A DNA stretch of 64,000 nucleotides from an uncultured Saprospiraceae bacterium (GTDB lineage: Bacteria > Bacteroidota > Bacteroidia > Chitinophagales > Saprospiraceae): positions 32,182-96,181 of the forward strand of contig CALHAM010000041.1 in the NCBI GenBank assembly GCA_937934275.1. The letters run 5' to 3'. Under the pieces are notes generated by a model. It was not told the origin of the DNA, did no database searches, and was given only the letters and a program-made list of their open reading frames with translations. Made by a program: the position numbers and the translations under genes. The first letter of the stretch is position 1, and each line of letters begins with the position of its first letter. This document shows positions 19,524 through 28,869 of the stretch, one piece after another.

Positions 19524-20374
19524 GGAGAAGTAGGCTTCTTTGGCCGCCACACGAGGGTCAGGGCGGGCGCGATACCCAGTGCGGTATGCCATTCAGCAGC
19601 AGAGGATAGGGCTACTTCGCGCGTCAGCGACACGTCGGCCCCCAAAGCGAACCGCAGTGGCTCGGCGCGTATACCTGTGCGCAAGGTTAAGGCGGGAAGC
19701 GGGTGATACGCCATGCCTATGCGTGTTTGGGCTGGTCGCTCCAAGTCTTTTTCTACCTCAGCCAAGGCGACAAACACTTCGGAAGCTTGCCAGGCAGCGC
19801 CCAGGCGAAGGACGGCGGGCACAGGCGTGCCGGCTATTTCCACCTGAGGGGGGTTATACATCTGTGCGCCAAACCAGAGCTTAGGTATCGGATTCGCCAG
19901 TGCGCTCAGGCTAAAGGTCAGCGCTGTAGCTTGACCGTATTCGCGCGCCGACACGTGTAGCACTCCCAGTCCGCCGCCTATGAGCAGCGCGCGGCTCAAG
20001 CGCCGCCCGTATAGGAGGCGGAGGCATTGCTCGCCATAGGTTTCGATGCCCGAATGGGCAGCGTCTAACCCTAAGCCCTCTTGTTGGCTGGTCTGAATGG
20101 CTACTTGTGCGCGCACCCATCGCCAGCCCGCCAGTCCATAGGGTAGGGTAGCTCCGGCCCATATCCCTGTCCCTTCACCCAAGCCCAAGGCAGCCTCCTG
20201 CCCTACGCCTCCGTCCAGCGACGGGTAGGCTACTGTAGCTCCGCCCGAACTCATCGCCGGCGCTACTTGCGGAGAGCGCATAAATACTTGCGCGCCAGCA
20301 ACGCCGCCAAACAGTAGAGCAAAGAGCACTGACCACAACACTAAGGAGGAAACAAAAGGAGAAGTGCAGCGCAT
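19520..20374 (-). CDS. Hypothetical outer-membrane beta-barrel-like protein
   Basis: Signal peptide and beta-rich composition; convergent 4-bp overlap with the SDR gene (CTAA). Confidence 0.55.
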   Translation of the reverse strand: MRCTSPFVSSLVLWSVLFALLFGGVAGAQVFMRSPQVAPAMSSGGATVAYPSLDGGVGQEAALGLGEGTGIWAGATLPYGLAGWRWVRAQVAIQTSQQEGLGLDAAHSGIETYGEQCLRLLYGRRLSRALLIGGGLGVLHVSAREYGQATALTFSLSALANPIPKLWFGAQMYNPPQVEIAGTPVPAVLRLGAAWQASEVFVALAEVEKDLERPAQTRIGMAYHPLPALTLRTGIRAEPLRFALGADVSLTREVALSSAAEWHTALGIAPALTLVWRPKKPTSP

Positions 20375-20380
20375 GGCGCA

Positions 20381-21022
20381 TCATTGTGTGCGCTGAGCGG
20401 TGGACGAGCCAAATTGCTCCTCCAGCAGTGCGTCTATGTCTTCCATGAAGCGGTCCACGTCGCGCGCATTCGTGCCATCGCAAAAAGAGCGCACGTGCCG
20501 GTTGGTGTCTACCAAAATAAGGCGCCCACTGTGGTCGAAACCGCCGGGAGCATCGGGGTTGACCACCGCCACGCTGAAATAATCGTCGGCAATGCCGTAG
20601 ATGGCGTCGTGGTCGCCCGTAACCAGCTTCCAGCGGCGTGCGTCGATGCCGAGCTTTTGCGCATAGCGCTGTAGCGCCTCTACCGTGTCGTTCTTGGTGT
20701 CTATCGAGTGCGACAGCAGCATTACTCGGTCATCGTTGCGGTACTTTTGGTAAATGCGCAGAGCATTGGCCTTCACCTTAGGGCAAATCGTTGGGCAGTG
20801 GATGAAAAAGAAATCGGCCACATAAATCTTCCCGCGAAAGGTTTCGTTGGTCACAGGTTGGCCCTCCTGGTCGATGAAACTAAAGTCAGGAATAGTGGGG
20901 TAGAGGGTATCGCCGTTGACGATGTCGCGCTCGCCAAGAATGGGTAGGCGGCGCGGCGCTCTCTGACAGGAGAAGGCCAGCGTCAGAAGGGTGCAAGACA
21001 GGAGAAACAAGAGACGGCTCAT
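20381..21022 (-). CDS. SCO1/SenC family protein
   Basis: FIDQEGQPVTNETFRGKIYVADFFFIHCPTICPKVKANALRIYQKY; CxxxC and lipobox LAFSCQR. Confidence 0.9.
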   Translation of the reverse strand: MSRLLFLLSCTLLTLAFSCQRAPRRLPILGERDIVNGDTLYPTIPDFSFIDQEGQPVTNETFRGKIYVADFFFIHCPTICPKVKANALRIYQKYRNDDRVMLLSHSIDTKNDTVEALQRYAQKLGIDARRWKLVTGDHDAIYGIADDYFSVAVVNPDAPGGFDHSGRLILVDTNRHVRSFCDGTNARDVDRFMEDIDALLEEQFGSSTAQRTQ

Positions 21023-21103
21023 AGGGCAATTGCCGAACTTTAGAATCCAGTAACGATAATGGTCGTCTTTGAAGGGTCTGGTGTTTGTGCAACAGCCGTT
21101 TTT

Positions 21104-21526
21104 TTATTCCTGTTGCAGGATTTTTTGCGCAGCGTCGCGCGCTTGGCGAATGTCTTGCTGGTTTTGGCTGATTCGCTTTTTTTGCTCTTGTAAGTAGCGG
21201 AGGGCATCTTCTTTGGCTTGTTGTGGGGAGGGTGGCTCGTATTCGCGCATCCAAGTGTACATGTCGTCTTCGGCCTTTTTCATCTGGCGAAGGAGGGCTT
21301 GTAAAGAGTCAGCGCGAGGCGAATGAGCAGGCAGTTCGGTCAGCATTCGCTTTAGGGTGCGTCCAAGGCGGTTCATTTCGGCCATTTCAACCATAGCTTC
21401 GTCGTGAATAGCCATAGTTTGGGCTTCCAGGTCTTTTACCGCCTGATTCTGCTGAGGTAGTAGGACGAACACAAGGGCCGCCGCCGCTATCGCCAGACCT
21501 ATCCACGTGTTTTTGTCCATATACAA
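21104..21526 (-). CDS. Hypothetical membrane-anchored coiled-coil protein
   Basis: N-terminal TM (WIGLAIAAAALVFVLL) followed by charged helical region. Confidence 0.5.
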   Translation of the reverse strand: MYMDKNTWIGLAIAAAALVFVLLPQQNQAVKDLEAQTMAIHDEAMVEMAEMNRLGRTLKRMLTELPAHSPRADSLQALLRQMKKAEDDMYTWMREYEPPSPQQAKEDALRYLQEQKKRISQNQQDIRQARDAAQKILQQE

Positions 21527-21579
21527 CGATAATGTGGTGATGCGCTTTTACAGAGAGGTATTAGCCTTGAAGCTGGCAC

Positions 21580-22185
21580 TCAAGATGCCTTGCGTCGGCG
21601 CAATTCGTCTCGTAGTCGGGCAGCGGCTTCGTAGTCTTCGCGCTCAATCATTTCCTTAAGAAAGCGCTCCAGGTCGCTATCGCTGTAGTTTTCCAGGGCA
21701 TCCAAGTTAATTCGGCTTGAGGAGGCTGGGCTGTGCTGGGCAACTTGCGTTTGTGGCTCATCTTCTTCTTCCATTTCCGGGAAGACAATGCCGGCGGCAT
21801 CGAGGATGAATTCGTAGGTGTAGATCGGGCACTCGAAGCGAACGGCCAAGGCGAGAGCGTCGGAGGTTCGGGAGTCGATTTCGAACACCTCTCCTTGATG
21901 CACACAGACCAGTCGGGCGTAAAAGATGCCGTCTAAAAGGTTGTTGATGACTACTTCGCGCAGTTCGATGTGAAAGGTTTCCAGCGTGCTCTTAAACAGG
22001 TCGTGGGTTAGAGGGCGACCTGGGAGCATGCGCTCCATGGCAATAGCGATGGAGTGCGCCTCGCAGCTGCCGATGACGATGGGTAATCGGCGATGGCCGT
22101 GGCGTTCTTTGAGCACCACGGCGTAATTCTGCGCTTGCGATACGCTGGAAGAGAGTTGGACAATTTCCAATTCGACACGATTCAT
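21580..22185 (-). CDS. Bifunctional nuclease family (DUF151) protein with C-terminal UVR motif
   Basis: VVLKERHGHRRLPIVIGSCEAHSIAIAMERMLPGRPLTHDL...FEIDSRTSDALALAVRF; C-term DLERFLKEMIEREDYEAAARLRDELRR. Confidence 0.9.
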   Translation of the reverse strand: MNRVELEIVQLSSSVSQAQNYAVVLKERHGHRRLPIVIGSCEAHSIAIAMERMLPGRPLTHDLFKSTLETFHIELREVVINNLLDGIFYARLVCVHQGEVFEIDSRTSDALALAVRFECPIYTYEFILDAAGIVFPEMEEEDEPQTQVAQHSPASSSRINLDALENYSDSDLERFLKEMIEREDYEAAARLRDELRRRKAS

Positions 22186-22285
22186 AGCCAGAAAGATAAG
22201 GAGCGGTTAGCGATAGGGAGGCAGGGCCTGCGGTATACAGCAGCAAAGTTAACCGCTAATGCCCGGTTTGCGTGTCAAGAACAGT

Positions 22286-23254
22286 TCATTGGGCTGCCTT
22301 GAATTTGCGAATTGCCTCCGTCAAGCGCGGTACTACCTCGAAGAGGTCGCCTACGACACCGTAATCGGCCGCTTTAAAGAAAGGCGCTTCGGGGTCTTTA
22401 TTGATGACGACGATGACCTTAGAATTGTTGACGCCAGCCAGGTGCTGGATGGCGCCGCTGATGCCTATCGCGATGTACAGGTTGGGTCGAATAGCGATGC
22501 CGGTTTGGCCAACGTGTTCGTGATGTGGGCGCCAATGGCTATCGGCCACAGGGCGCGAGCAGGCGGTGGTGGCGCCCAATGCTTCTGCCAGCTCTTCTAC
22601 GATGCCCCAATTGGAGGGGTCTTTCATGCCTCGGCCCGCCGACACGACTATCTCGGCCTCGGGCAGTGGTACGCGTCCTTCCACTGTGCGCACGGCGCGC
22701 ACGCGTATGCGCGGTGCTGGCGCGCTCACCGTCAGCACCTCTGCACTAACCGGCTGACCGCTGACTTCGAGGCGGATGGCGTTGCCCATCAGCGACAGTA
22801 CTTTTACTGGGCTAACGATGGCATATTCTGCCATAGCCTTACCTGAAAAAACCGATTTGCGCACCACTAGGGTACCATCGCTCTCTACCGAGGCTACGCC
22901 GCTAACCCCCGACACCAAACCGGCATTCAGCCGAACGGCAAGGCGGCCGGCCAGGGTCTTACCTGTAGAAGTGTGGCTCATGACTATCGTCGTGGCCCCC
23001 ACCTGACGGGCTACTTCGGCCAGCGCCTGTGTGGCCGCCTGCGAGTCTAAGATGTCAAAGCGCTCGTCGGCCACATGCAGCACTCGCGAGACGCCGTAGC
23101 GACCCAACTCGCCGGGGTCGCTCTGGGTAGTGCCTAACACCACAGCAGCACAGGGTTGCCCCAACTGTTCGGCTAATTTTTTTCCAAATGTAACCGCTTC
23201 AAAAGCGGCTTTCTTTAGCTGCCCACGCGGGCTTTCGGCATAGACCAAAACCAT
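22286..23254 (-). CDS. etfA: Electron transfer flavoprotein subunit alpha
   Basis: C-terminal FAD signature [53 protein letters not shown]. Confidence 0.95.
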   Translation of the reverse strand: MVLVYAESPRGQLKKAAFEAVTFGKKLAEQLGQPCAAVVLGTTQSDPGELGRYGVSRVLHVADERFDILDSQAATQALAEVARQVGATTIVMSHTSTGKTLAGRLAVRLNAGLVSGVSGVASVESDGTLVVRKSVFSGKAMAEYAIVSPVKVLSLMGNAIRLEVSGQPVSAEVLTVSAPAPRIRVRAVRTVEGRVPLPEAEIVVSAGRGMKDPSNWGIVEELAEALGATTACSRPVADSHWRPHHEHVGQTGIAIRPNLYIAIGISGAIQHLAGVNNSKVIVVINKDPEAPFFKAADYGVVGDLFEVVPRLTEAIRKFKAAQ

Positions 23255-23311
23255 ATTTCAAACAAGAGAAAAGGCTGATGAGAACGAAAGAAGAGAAGAA
23301 AGGCAGGTTTT

Positions 23312-24052
23312 TTAGAGAACTTTGGCTTCTTCATGAAGCAGGCGCACCAGCTCGTCCATGTCTTCGGGGTTGACGAGCTTGACCCCGGCCTTGGGCGGCG
23401 GAAGGGTGAATTTCACCACCCGCACATGCTCCTCTACAGGCACGGCGGGCACGACTTTGAGCGGCTTGGTGCGGGCCATCATAATGCCGCGCATGTTTGG
23501 AATGCGCTGTTCGGCCATGCCTTTAGCAGCACTGACGACGAAAGGCAAGTTGACTTCCACTACTTCGACGCCGCCCTCAATGTCGCGCTCTACTACTGCT
23601 GTATTTCCCTCCAAGTCGAGTTTGCTAGCAAGAGCAATATAGGGCAGGTCCAAGTGTTCCGCCACCATAGCACCGACTTCGGCGCCGTTGTAGTCAATCG
23701 TTTCTTTGCCCAAAAAAAGAATGTCGAAGGCTTCTGTGCGCGCATATTCGGCAATCTGACGGGCCGTAAATGCCGATGAAGTCGCTTCGGCATCGATGCG
23801 TACGGCTTCATCGGCGCCAATGGCTAAGGCTTTGCGCAGAGTGGTTTCGTTGGCTGCTGGCCCTACGTGGAGGGCAACTACTGTGCCGCCTAAGGCCTCG
23901 CGCAGCTCGCAGGCTCGAACCAAGGCATACCATTCGTCGTAGGGGTTCATGATAAATGTAACGCCGTTACTGTCGTACGCTTTGCCGTCAGGGGTAAAGG
24001 CTACGCGCGCGGTAGTGTCGGGCGTTTGGCTGATACAGACGAGAAATTTCAT
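23312..24052 (-). CDS. etfB: Electron transfer flavoprotein subunit beta
   Basis: MKFLVCISQTPDTTARVAFTPDGKAYDSNGVTFIMNPYDEWYALVRACEL; start set at ATG 24052. Confidence 0.94.
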   Translation of the reverse strand: MKFLVCISQTPDTTARVAFTPDGKAYDSNGVTFIMNPYDEWYALVRACELREALGGTVVALHVGPAANETTLRKALAIGADEAVRIDAEATSSAFTARQIAEYARTEAFDILFLGKETIDYNGAEVGAMVAEHLDLPYIALASKLDLEGNTAVVERDIEGGVEVVEVNLPFVVSAAKGMAEQRIPNMRGIMMARTKPLKVVPAVPVEEHVRVVKFTLPPPKAGVKLVNPEDMDELVRLLHEEAKVL

Positions 24053-24202
24053 AGAGAAAGGCAGAACAATAAACAAACCAGGACAAGGGCGGGCCTTTAA
24101 GGCCGAAAATTTGCCCAAAAGCGCGGCAAAGGTAGCAAAGGGTTAGACATCGTACCTTTGGCGTTCAGTCAACAAATGTTGGTTCGTTTCGTTCAAATAA
24201 GC

Positions 24203-24532
24203 ATGAGTCAGCGTTTACAACGACTAATGGCCTTGTGGCAGGCTAGCCCGAACGATGGCTTTTTGTTATTTGCTATCGCTAAGGAATATGAAAAAGCGGG
24301 CGACGATGCCGAGGCACTCCTCTGGTACGAGCGCTTGCGCGAAGTGGACCCTGCCTACGTGGGCTTGTACTATCACTTGGGCCGGCTTTACGAGCGCCTA
24401 GGCCAGCTACAAGATGCCATCGATGCCTATCGCACGGGCATGCGCGTTGCTCAGCAGGCCGGCGATCAGCACGCCTGGGCAGAGCTGAAAGCCGTACACA
24501 TGGAAATCGCTCCGGACGACGATGATTATTGA
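24203..24532 (+). CDS. TPR-containing small protein
   Basis: TPR-like repeats (LLWYERLREVDPAYVGLYYHLGRLYERLGQLQDAIDAYRTGM). Confidence 0.75.
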   Translation: MSQRLQRLMALWQASPNDGFLLFAIAKEYEKAGDDAEALLWYERLREVDPAYVGLYYHLGRLYERLGQLQDAIDAYRTGMRVAQQAGDQHAWAELKAVHMEIAPDDDDY

Positions 24533-25322
24533 ACGTTTGCTACACCGCGTGCTGTTGGCTGTGTTGGCAATTGCGCTGGTGAGCTTCACCTGTCGGCGAA
24601 AAGCCACTCTTGGGCAGGAGCACATTGCGCCCGCCACCGCGCCGATGACGGCCGAGGCCTTGAAAAGGCACTTACAACAAAGGAGCCTCACACAAGTGCG
24701 CACGTTAGTAGCACATGCTCGCCTCTACATAGAGGGCGAAGAGGTAGCCGCCGACGCCAGCGCAAACTTCATCTGGGTGCGCGACAGCGCTTTGTGGGTT
24801 AACATCAAAAAATGGGGCATGGAGGTCTCGCGAGCGCTCGTTACGCCCGACTCCTTCTTTCTGATCAACCGCATCGACAAGACGGTACTTGTGGTGTCGC
24901 GCCAAGACTTTCAACAGCGCTACCAATTGCCCGACGGGCTGCCCATTCTGCAGCACCTCCTCCTGGCAGAGGCATGGCTGCCCAAAAACGTCGCCTTTCA
25001 GGCCGACATCAAAGACTCGCTGCACCGCCTAAGCGGCACCGATGGGCGTTTTCTGATGGACTACCGCATCGAGGAGGGCGCCTTTTGGCTGCGTCAAAGC
25101 GCGTTTTTGCAGCCCGCTGAAGGGCAATGGCTCTCGCAAAACTGTGCTCGCTTTCAGAAATTGCCGCGCACAGGCGCCTTTTTTCCCTATTTTCGCCGCA
25201 TTGAGTTCTTTAGCCCAGAAAGTGGCTATTTCCGCGCCGACATCGATTTCACTCAAATTGAGACCAACGTTGCTAGACCATTTCGCTTCGACATCCCCGA
25301 ACACTACCAGCGTTTGCCGTAG
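24522..25322 (+). CDS. DUF4292 family lipoprotein
   Basis: Lipobox ALVSFTCRRK; FIWVRDSALWVNIKKWGMEVSRALVTPDSFFLINRIDKT. Confidence 0.75.
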   Translation: MIIERLLHRVLLAVLAIALVSFTCRRKATLGQEHIAPATAPMTAEALKRHLQQRSLTQVRTLVAHARLYIEGEEVAADASANFIWVRDSALWVNIKKWGMEVSRALVTPDSFFLINRIDKTVLVVSRQDFQQRYQLPDGLPILQHLLLAEAWLPKNVAFQADIKDSLHRLSGTDGRFLMDYRIEEGAFWLRQSAFLQPAEGQWLSQNCARFQKLPRTGAFFPYFRRIEFFSPESGYFRADIDFTQIETNVARPFRFDIPEHYQRLP

Positions 25323-26580
25323 CGCCCTGCGTCTGAGCGCTGTCTTGTTGCTGTTGGTGTTTGCGGTCTGTGCAGGCCTGGCTCAAAACCGCCAAGAGCT
25401 GGAAGAAAGGCGCAAGCGACTGTTGCGCGAAATTGCTATGACCAACAACCTATTGGAAAAGACCAGTCGCAATAAAGCCGCTACCTTAGACCGCTACACG
25501 ACCTTGCAAAAGCAAATCGAGCGCCGCGAGCGCCTCATCCAAACGCTCACCTCCGAAATTGCCGCCGCCGAAAGGGCCATTGAACGCAACACAGCGGTCA
25601 TTGCCTCTTTGGAGCGAGATATTCAAACGATGCGCCTCGACTACGCCCACACAGTTCGGCAAGCCTACCGGCACAAAGTGCTGGCTCATCCGCTGCTCTA
25701 CATCCTGTCGGCCGACGATCTCAATCAGGCCTTCCGCCGCTGGCTCTTCGTGCGCAAATACGACCGCTTCCGAAAAACACAGGCCGAAGCCATCGCCTCC
25801 ACGCAGCAAGCGCTCCAAATACGCACGGTCGCCCTGGAAAACACGCGCCGCCAACAAACGGAACTGTTGCAGTCGCTACAGCAGCAACGCCAAACTTTAG
25901 GGCAAGAGCTGCAAGAGAAAGAACGCCTACTGCGCGTACTCAAATCCGATGAGGAGCGCCTGCGCACCGACTTAAAAAAGCAGCAGGCCCAACACGAAGC
26001 CCTCAATGCTGCCATCGAGCGCATCATCCAGGAAGAAGTGCGCAAGCAGGCCGCTAGAAGAGAAGAGGCTGCCAGCGGAGCGCCGCTCACTGGAATTACC
26101 TCCGCAGAGGCTGCTTCCCTCGGTGAGGCCTCGTCAGCATTGCTGCTAGTGGAAGACATCGCCACAAAAAGCTTCCGCCAAAGCCGCGGACGCCTGCCCT
26201 GGCCCGTGCAAAACGGATACGTCTCGCGCCGATTCGGCCGGCAGAGACACCCTACCCTGGCCAACATCGAAATCGACAACAAAGGCATTGACATTCGAAC
26301 CGATGAGCGTGCAGCTGTAAAAGTGGTGTATGACGGAATAGTCTCCGGCATCCAATACGTGCCCGGGCACGAAAACACCGTCATCGTGCAACACGGTGAT
26401 TTCTACACCGTTTACAGCAACCTCAGCGAAGTAAGCTTTTCGAAGGGCGCTCGTGTGAAGGCCGGCCAAACCATCGGGCGCGTCAACACCAATCCGATTT
26501 CCAACGCCGCTGAGCTGCATTTCGAAATATGGTACCAAACCCAACGCCTCAATCCCAGTCAGTGGCTTAAGGTTCAATAA
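25144..26580 (+). CDS. Murein hydrolase activator (EnvC-like, coiled coil + M23 peptidase domain); true start probably near 25290-25330
   Basis: Signal-like ALRLSAVLLLLVFAVCAGLAQ, long coiled coil, C-terminal GIDIRTDERAAVKVVYDGIVSGIQYVPGHENTVIVQHGDFYTVYSNLSEV. Confidence 0.87.
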   Translation: MLAFRNCRAQAPFFPIFAALSSLAQKVAISAPTSISLKLRPTLLDHFASTSPNTTSVCRSALRLSAVLLLLVFAVCAGLAQNRQELEERRKRLLREIAMTNNLLEKTSRNKAATLDRYTTLQKQIERRERLIQTLTSEIAAAERAIERNTAVIASLERDIQTMRLDYAHTVRQAYRHKVLAHPLLYILSADDLNQAFRRWLFVRKYDRFRKTQAEAIASTQQALQIRTVALENTRRQQTELLQSLQQQRQTLGQELQEKERLLRVLKSDEERLRTDLKKQQAQHEALNAAIERIIQEEVRKQAARREEAASGAPLTGITSAEAASLGEASSALLLVEDIATKSFRQSRGRLPWPVQNGYVSRRFGRQRHPTLANIEIDNKGIDIRTDERAAVKVVYDGIVSGIQYVPGHENTVIVQHGDFYTVYSNLSEVSFSKGARVKAGQTIGRVNTNPISNAAELHFEIWYQTQRLNPSQWLKVQ

Positions 26581-26591
26581 TTCAATGCGAT

Positions 26592-27107
26592 ATGCTTCCC
26601 GTCTCCGTTAGTGCCGACGAACGCGTAGAGGCCGCCCGCCACCTTCTCAACAGCGTGTGCGACCCAGAAATACCAGTGTTGACCATTGCCGATCTGGGCA
26701 TCCTCCGCCAGGTGCGTTGGTTAGAAGAGGAGCAAGTGCTCGAGGTCGTCATTACGCCTACCTACAGCGGTTGTCCAGCGATGAACGCCATCGAAGTCAA
26801 CATTCGGGCTGCCCTACAAGAAGGCGGCTTCGAGCGCGTGCGCATCACTACCGCTCTAGCTCCCGCCTGGACGACCGATTGGCTCAGCCCCGAAGGTCGA
26901 GAAAAACTGCGCGCTTTCGGCATTGCACCACCCGCCGAAGCTACAGCCGACAAACAAGCCTTGCTGGGCCAGCCCCGTATTCTCCAATGCCCTCACTGCG
27001 GCTCGCGCAACACGGAAATGATCGCTCCCTTCGCCTCTACGGCCTGCAAAGCCCTATTCCGGTGCCTGGATTGCCTTGAGCCTTTCGATTACTTCAAATG
27101 CCACTGA
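26592..27107 (+). CDS. PaaD-like (phenylacetyl-CoA epoxidase subunit D; MIP18 family + C-terminal zinc motif)
   Basis: LLNSVCDPEIPVLTIADLGILRQVRW...VVITPTYSGCPAMNAIEVNIR; CPHCGSRNTEMIAPFASTACKALFRCLDCLEPFDYFKCH. Confidence 0.87.
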   Translation: MLPVSVSADERVEAARHLLNSVCDPEIPVLTIADLGILRQVRWLEEEQVLEVVITPTYSGCPAMNAIEVNIRAALQEGGFERVRITTALAPAWTTDWLSPEGREKLRAFGIAPPAEATADKQALLGQPRILQCPHCGSRNTEMIAPFASTACKALFRCLDCLEPFDYFKCH

Positions 27108-27195
27108 GGTCACCTGACCTTTAGCACCTTAACTAATTAGGCATCGTTTTTGCCTATTTGGCGCATTCCTAACGCTTTTAAACGACAGATGTCCC

Positions 27196-28170
27196 ATGAG
27201 CAAAAATGCTCTTGGCCTGAGCAGTAGCGGTTTCAAAATCGGCAGCAGCCGCTTGGGTCAGTACGGTGCACACACCGGCTCTATTCGCCAGCTCGTCCAC
27301 GACGGTGACACCATCAATGTGCGTTTGCCGGGTAATATCGGCTTGCGCTTTTTGGGAATAGACTCCCCCGAGGTCAGCTTTCCACTGCCGGGCTCGCCCT
27401 CCTTTGTCGCGCTTAAAAATGCGCGTTGGGCAAGTTTTTTTGCCTCCGGCAAATGGCGCAAGCAGTTGCCCTTCCCCCAACACCTCCTCGACCACCTGAG
27501 CGACCGCATCCAGGACCGCGCGGAAGTGGCACACAACCACGCCCACCACGCCGAACAGGCCGAACGCAGCCTGGAGGCCGCCATGCTGGCCGACTTTGAA
27601 AGAAGCCGCCGGTCTGCAGAGGAATATTCTTTGTTTATGGCCTTCGCCTACGAATTCTTGGATGCTACAGGGCGTTTGTTGGGCTATCTGCATGCCGATA
27701 AGAGCAATTTTGAGGATGCCGCCCAAGGAGAGGCTATCGCTAAGTGGAGTTACAACGAGCGGCAGTTGATGGCCGGCACGGCTCTGCCCTACTTCATCTG
27801 GCCCAACGTCCAGCCCTTTTTGCGCCTCAATCCCTTTGCTCAGGAGAATTTGCACCCCGACCAGTTCTGGAAAAACGTGAGAAGCAGCACCAAACTCAAA
27901 ACGGCACGTCAGAGCGTTCAGGCGGCCCGAAAGGCTGGCCTAGGTGTGTTCGACAAGAGCAACCCGCTTTTGTTGGAGCCTTTCGAGTTGCGCTTCATTA
28001 GCCGTCGGCGTTTGCCTGCGCGGTTTGTGATCCATCTGGGGCAGCCCGGCTCCACCTGCTTGTTGTCGCCCGATCAGTACTACCGCATCCCGCATCCCGA
28101 AGATCGCCTTTTCGTGCCTGCAGATTTTCGCGTCCTGTTCGAGCAAGCGGGTTGGCAAGTGTTATCTTAA
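27196..28170 (+). CDS. Hypothetical protein with SNase-like (thermonuclease) N-terminal signature
   Basis: HDGDTINVRLPGNIGLRFLGIDSPEVS; GYLHADKSNFEDAA. Confidence 0.6.
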   Translation: MSKNALGLSSSGFKIGSSRLGQYGAHTGSIRQLVHDGDTINVRLPGNIGLRFLGIDSPEVSFPLPGSPSFVALKNARWASFFASGKWRKQLPFPQHLLDHLSDRIQDRAEVAHNHAHHAEQAERSLEAAMLADFERSRRSAEEYSLFMAFAYEFLDATGRLLGYLHADKSNFEDAAQGEAIAKWSYNERQLMAGTALPYFIWPNVQPFLRLNPFAQENLHPDQFWKNVRSSTKLKTARQSVQAARKAGLGVFDKSNPLLLEPFELRFISRRRLPARFVIHLGQPGSTCLLSPDQYYRIPHPEDRLFVPADFRVLFEQAGWQVLS

Positions 28171-28223
28171 AGCAAATTGCTGCTCACGCTCTTATTTTTG
28201 CCTGAGTTATTAACCATGGCTTC

Positions 28224-28865
28224 ATGACTTATAAGCGTCTTTCTCCACTAGCCGTGCCGCTGTTGCTCCTCCTTGCGCTGTCTTGCGGTTCCAAATCGGA
28301 CAAAAAAGCATCCAGCACCTCCTCTGCAGCTCCGCCGGGCGCCGAGAGCGCCGCAGCAGCCAGCGACCCAAAGTTTGCGTTCAAAGACTCAGCTACGCGA
28401 GCCGCCTTTAAGCGGCAGTATTTGGTGGCAGAAAAAGACCTGCCTCCGTTGAGCACGCTGCTGCCTGCCCGCATCGGCCCATACAAGAAAATTTATGAAA
28501 AAAGCGAGCGGAGTGGCCCAGAAGTCATGATGCTTTACTCCGCCTGGGCCGAGTACATGACGCCCGAAGGCGATGCGATTATTCTTTACCTCACCGACAC
28601 TGGGCAGCGGCCCGAATATCGGGAAAAGATGGCCAAATGGGCTAGAACAGAAATGGACCTCAAAAACAGCCGAGGTTACGAGAAATCCATCACTTTCGAC
28701 GGATACCCGGGTTTTGAGAAACACTATCCGAAGTTGAGCAGCGAGATTGGCCTTTGGGTAGCCGATCGCTACATCGTCAACGCCTCTTGCCAGGGCTGCG
28801 AGTTGGACCTCCTGCGCGATGCTATACGCAGCATCCCTCTTAAGCGCTTAGAAGTGCTGCAATAA
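28224..28865 (+). CDS. Hypothetical lipoprotein
   Basis: LLLLLALSCGSKSDKK lipobox. Confidence 0.65.
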   Translation: MTYKRLSPLAVPLLLLLALSCGSKSDKKASSTSSAAPPGAESAAAASDPKFAFKDSATRAAFKRQYLVAEKDLPPLSTLLPARIGPYKKIYEKSERSGPEVMMLYSAWAEYMTPEGDAIILYLTDTGQRPEYREKMAKWARTEMDLKNSRGYEKSITFDGYPGFEKHYPKLSSEIGLWVADRYIVNASCQGCELDLLRDAIRSIPLKRLEVLQ

Positions 28866-28869
28866 ATCG

